64,000 nt of DNA. Origin: Skermania sp. ID1734. GTDB lineage: Bacteria > Actinomycetota > Actinomycetes > Mycobacteriales > Mycobacteriaceae. The DNA is taken from assembly GCF_007489285.1 (NCBI RefSeq), contig NZ_VLIY01000024.1, positions 1-64,000 of the forward strand, written 5' to 3'. A model generated the notes under the pieces. That model searched no databases. It was not told where the DNA came from and was given only the letters and a program-made list of their open reading frames with translations. Positions 63,540 through 64,000 of the stretch are shown one piece after another (the stretch's first letter is position 1; every line of letters begins with the position of its first letter). A program made the translations under genes and the position numbers.

Positions 63540-63580
63540 GATAGCGCCCCATCGGTCCGGTCGACTGATGGGGCGCTATC
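63540..63580. terminator. 14-bp perfect hairpin between the two leader copies
   Basis: GATAGCGCCCCATC (63540-63553) and GATGGGGCGCTATC (63567-63580) pair perfectly around a 13-nt loop. There is no U-run on either side, so it may be a terminator, an attenuator or an operator. It lies in the otherwise gene-free interval 63343-63751. Confidence 0.65.
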
Positions 63581-63628
63581 GTCAGCAAACACTGTGGCGT
63601 CGGGATGTAACAGTGCAGGAGTGGAGAG

Positions 63629-63736
63629 GGTCCTCAAACTCCAACGGGACGGCGCAAACGTTAGCAGCCGGGGATCCGCATCACACCGTCGGAGATCGAC
63701 AACATCCGCAACGCGCATTGTTGCCGGGCAACAAAG
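63629..63736 (-). repeat. Upstream leader-like block, copy A of the diverged direct repeat
   Basis: In this block GAGGACC takes the place of the ribosome site of copy B (63347-63462) but no start codon follows. GTTGCCCGGCAAC, a 13-bp palindrome at 63720-63732, lies at its 5' end. Conservation with copy B is roughly two thirds by eye. Confidence 0.6.
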
Positions 63737-63751
63737 AGGGTGCAGAACGCG

Positions 63752-64000
63752 TTAACTGAGCTGGCCAGCAAAAACGCGTTCCATCAGGTCGAATTCAGCA
63801 TCGAGACGCAGCCGGTCCCCGCCGGAGATGTCGACATCGCCGTCGAGTTGCCAGGCGGTCGAAGATATCTTGCGGAACGCGCCGGATCCGAGGCCGGTTT
63901 TGCTGTCACCCGATCCGGGAAAGGACACACCGACCCACTGCCACCTGCCCTGGTTTGCGTTTGCAGGTGTGGCGCTGAGGGTCCCTAGCGTCGGACCGAA
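63752..64000 (-). CDS. C-terminal end of a protein of unknown function (window-truncated)
   Basis: The minus-strand frame is open from the window edge to TAA 63752-63754, giving 82 residues. It contains beta-rich sequence (GRWQWVGVSFPGSGDSKTGL; SSTAWQLDGDVDISGGDRLR; LDAEFDLMERVF) with coding-type third positions. The plus-strand frame over the same bases looks like an artefact. Family not recognised; its start lies outside the window. It would be transcribed toward fadD. Confidence 0.6.
   Translation of the reverse strand, partial: FGPTLGTLSATPANANQGRWQWVGVSFPGSGDSKTGLGSGAFRKISSTAWQLDGDVDISGGDRLRLDAEFDLMERVFAGQLS

Noticed and set aside
63740-63988. A plus-strand gene at the right edge
   Set aside because: The minus-strand reading gives a continuous protein end with coding-type composition and a proper stop. 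The plus-strand product is unlike any protein pattern.

Overview
The window looks like chromosomal DNA of an environmental, probably fast-growing Mycobacterium/Mycolicibacterium-type actinobacterium. The sequence is GC-rich throughout. It carries a 13E12-type HNH nuclease gene with a mycobacterial SOS box, an F420-dependent (LLM) oxidoreductase, DUF6131 and DUF3556 proteins, PknK-like and NHL-bearing PknD-like kinases, an FHA-ABC exporter of the Rv1747 type and a SARP/BTAD ATPase. No rRNA, tRNA, CRISPR array or complete prophage was seen.

Layout. 0-2.1 kb: the end of an IS3-family transposase, a decapitated TetR gene and an LLM oxidoreductase. 2.1-6.0 kb: small stress or envelope genes (SRPBCC, DUF6131, a secreted protein, a PNPOx-like protein). 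6.0-12.1 kb: a translationally coupled aromatic operon (FAD hydroxylase, C-C hydrolase, maleylacetate reductase, hydroxyquinol 1,2-dioxygenase) facing an AraC regulator. 12.1-17.3 kb: a SnoaL/TetR pair, a hemerythrin protein and a large SARP-ATPase. 17.2-18.9 kb: a decayed island with a truncated TetR, a palindromic repeat also found at 0.37 kb, a secreted protein with two Ltp-type repeats and an LLM oxidoreductase relic. 18.9-22.6 kb: MarR with an MFS exporter, YceI, a PIG-L deacetylase and an ANTAR-like protein. 22.7-27.1 kb: an NHL-bearing Ser/Thr kinase followed by an FHA-ABC exporter.

27.1-34.3 kb holds a six-gene operon facing a QsdR-like TetR: a QsdA-like lactonase, an acyl-CoA ligase, two SDRs, an ACAD10/11-like acyl-CoA dehydrogenase and an APH-like phosphotransferase. 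Together these could open a lactone, activate the hydroxy acid, phosphorylate the 4-hydroxyacyl-CoA and feed it to beta-oxidation. This is the most interesting system in the window. 34.4-43.0 kb: lipoproteins, a PF10118 hydrolase, SRPBCC/DoxX, a sulfatase, and DUF779 with aldehyde dehydrogenase and its GAF regulator. 43.0-48.7 kb: an SGNH hydrolase, the frameshifted 13E12 HNH gene with its SOS box, small membrane proteins and a putative secreted nuclease lipoprotein. 48.8-54.0 kb: a GMC oxidoreductase and a PknK-like kinase.

54.0-63.3 kb: seven minus-strand genes form a polyhydroxyalkanoate/lipid cluster (SDR, PhaZ-like hydrolase, PhaC, PhaB-like reductase, CrtI-like FAD oxidoreductase, DUF3556 membrane protein, FadD). 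A strong UUCG hairpin lies within the cluster and a duplicated leader lies upstream of fadD. The window ends inside another minus-strand gene.
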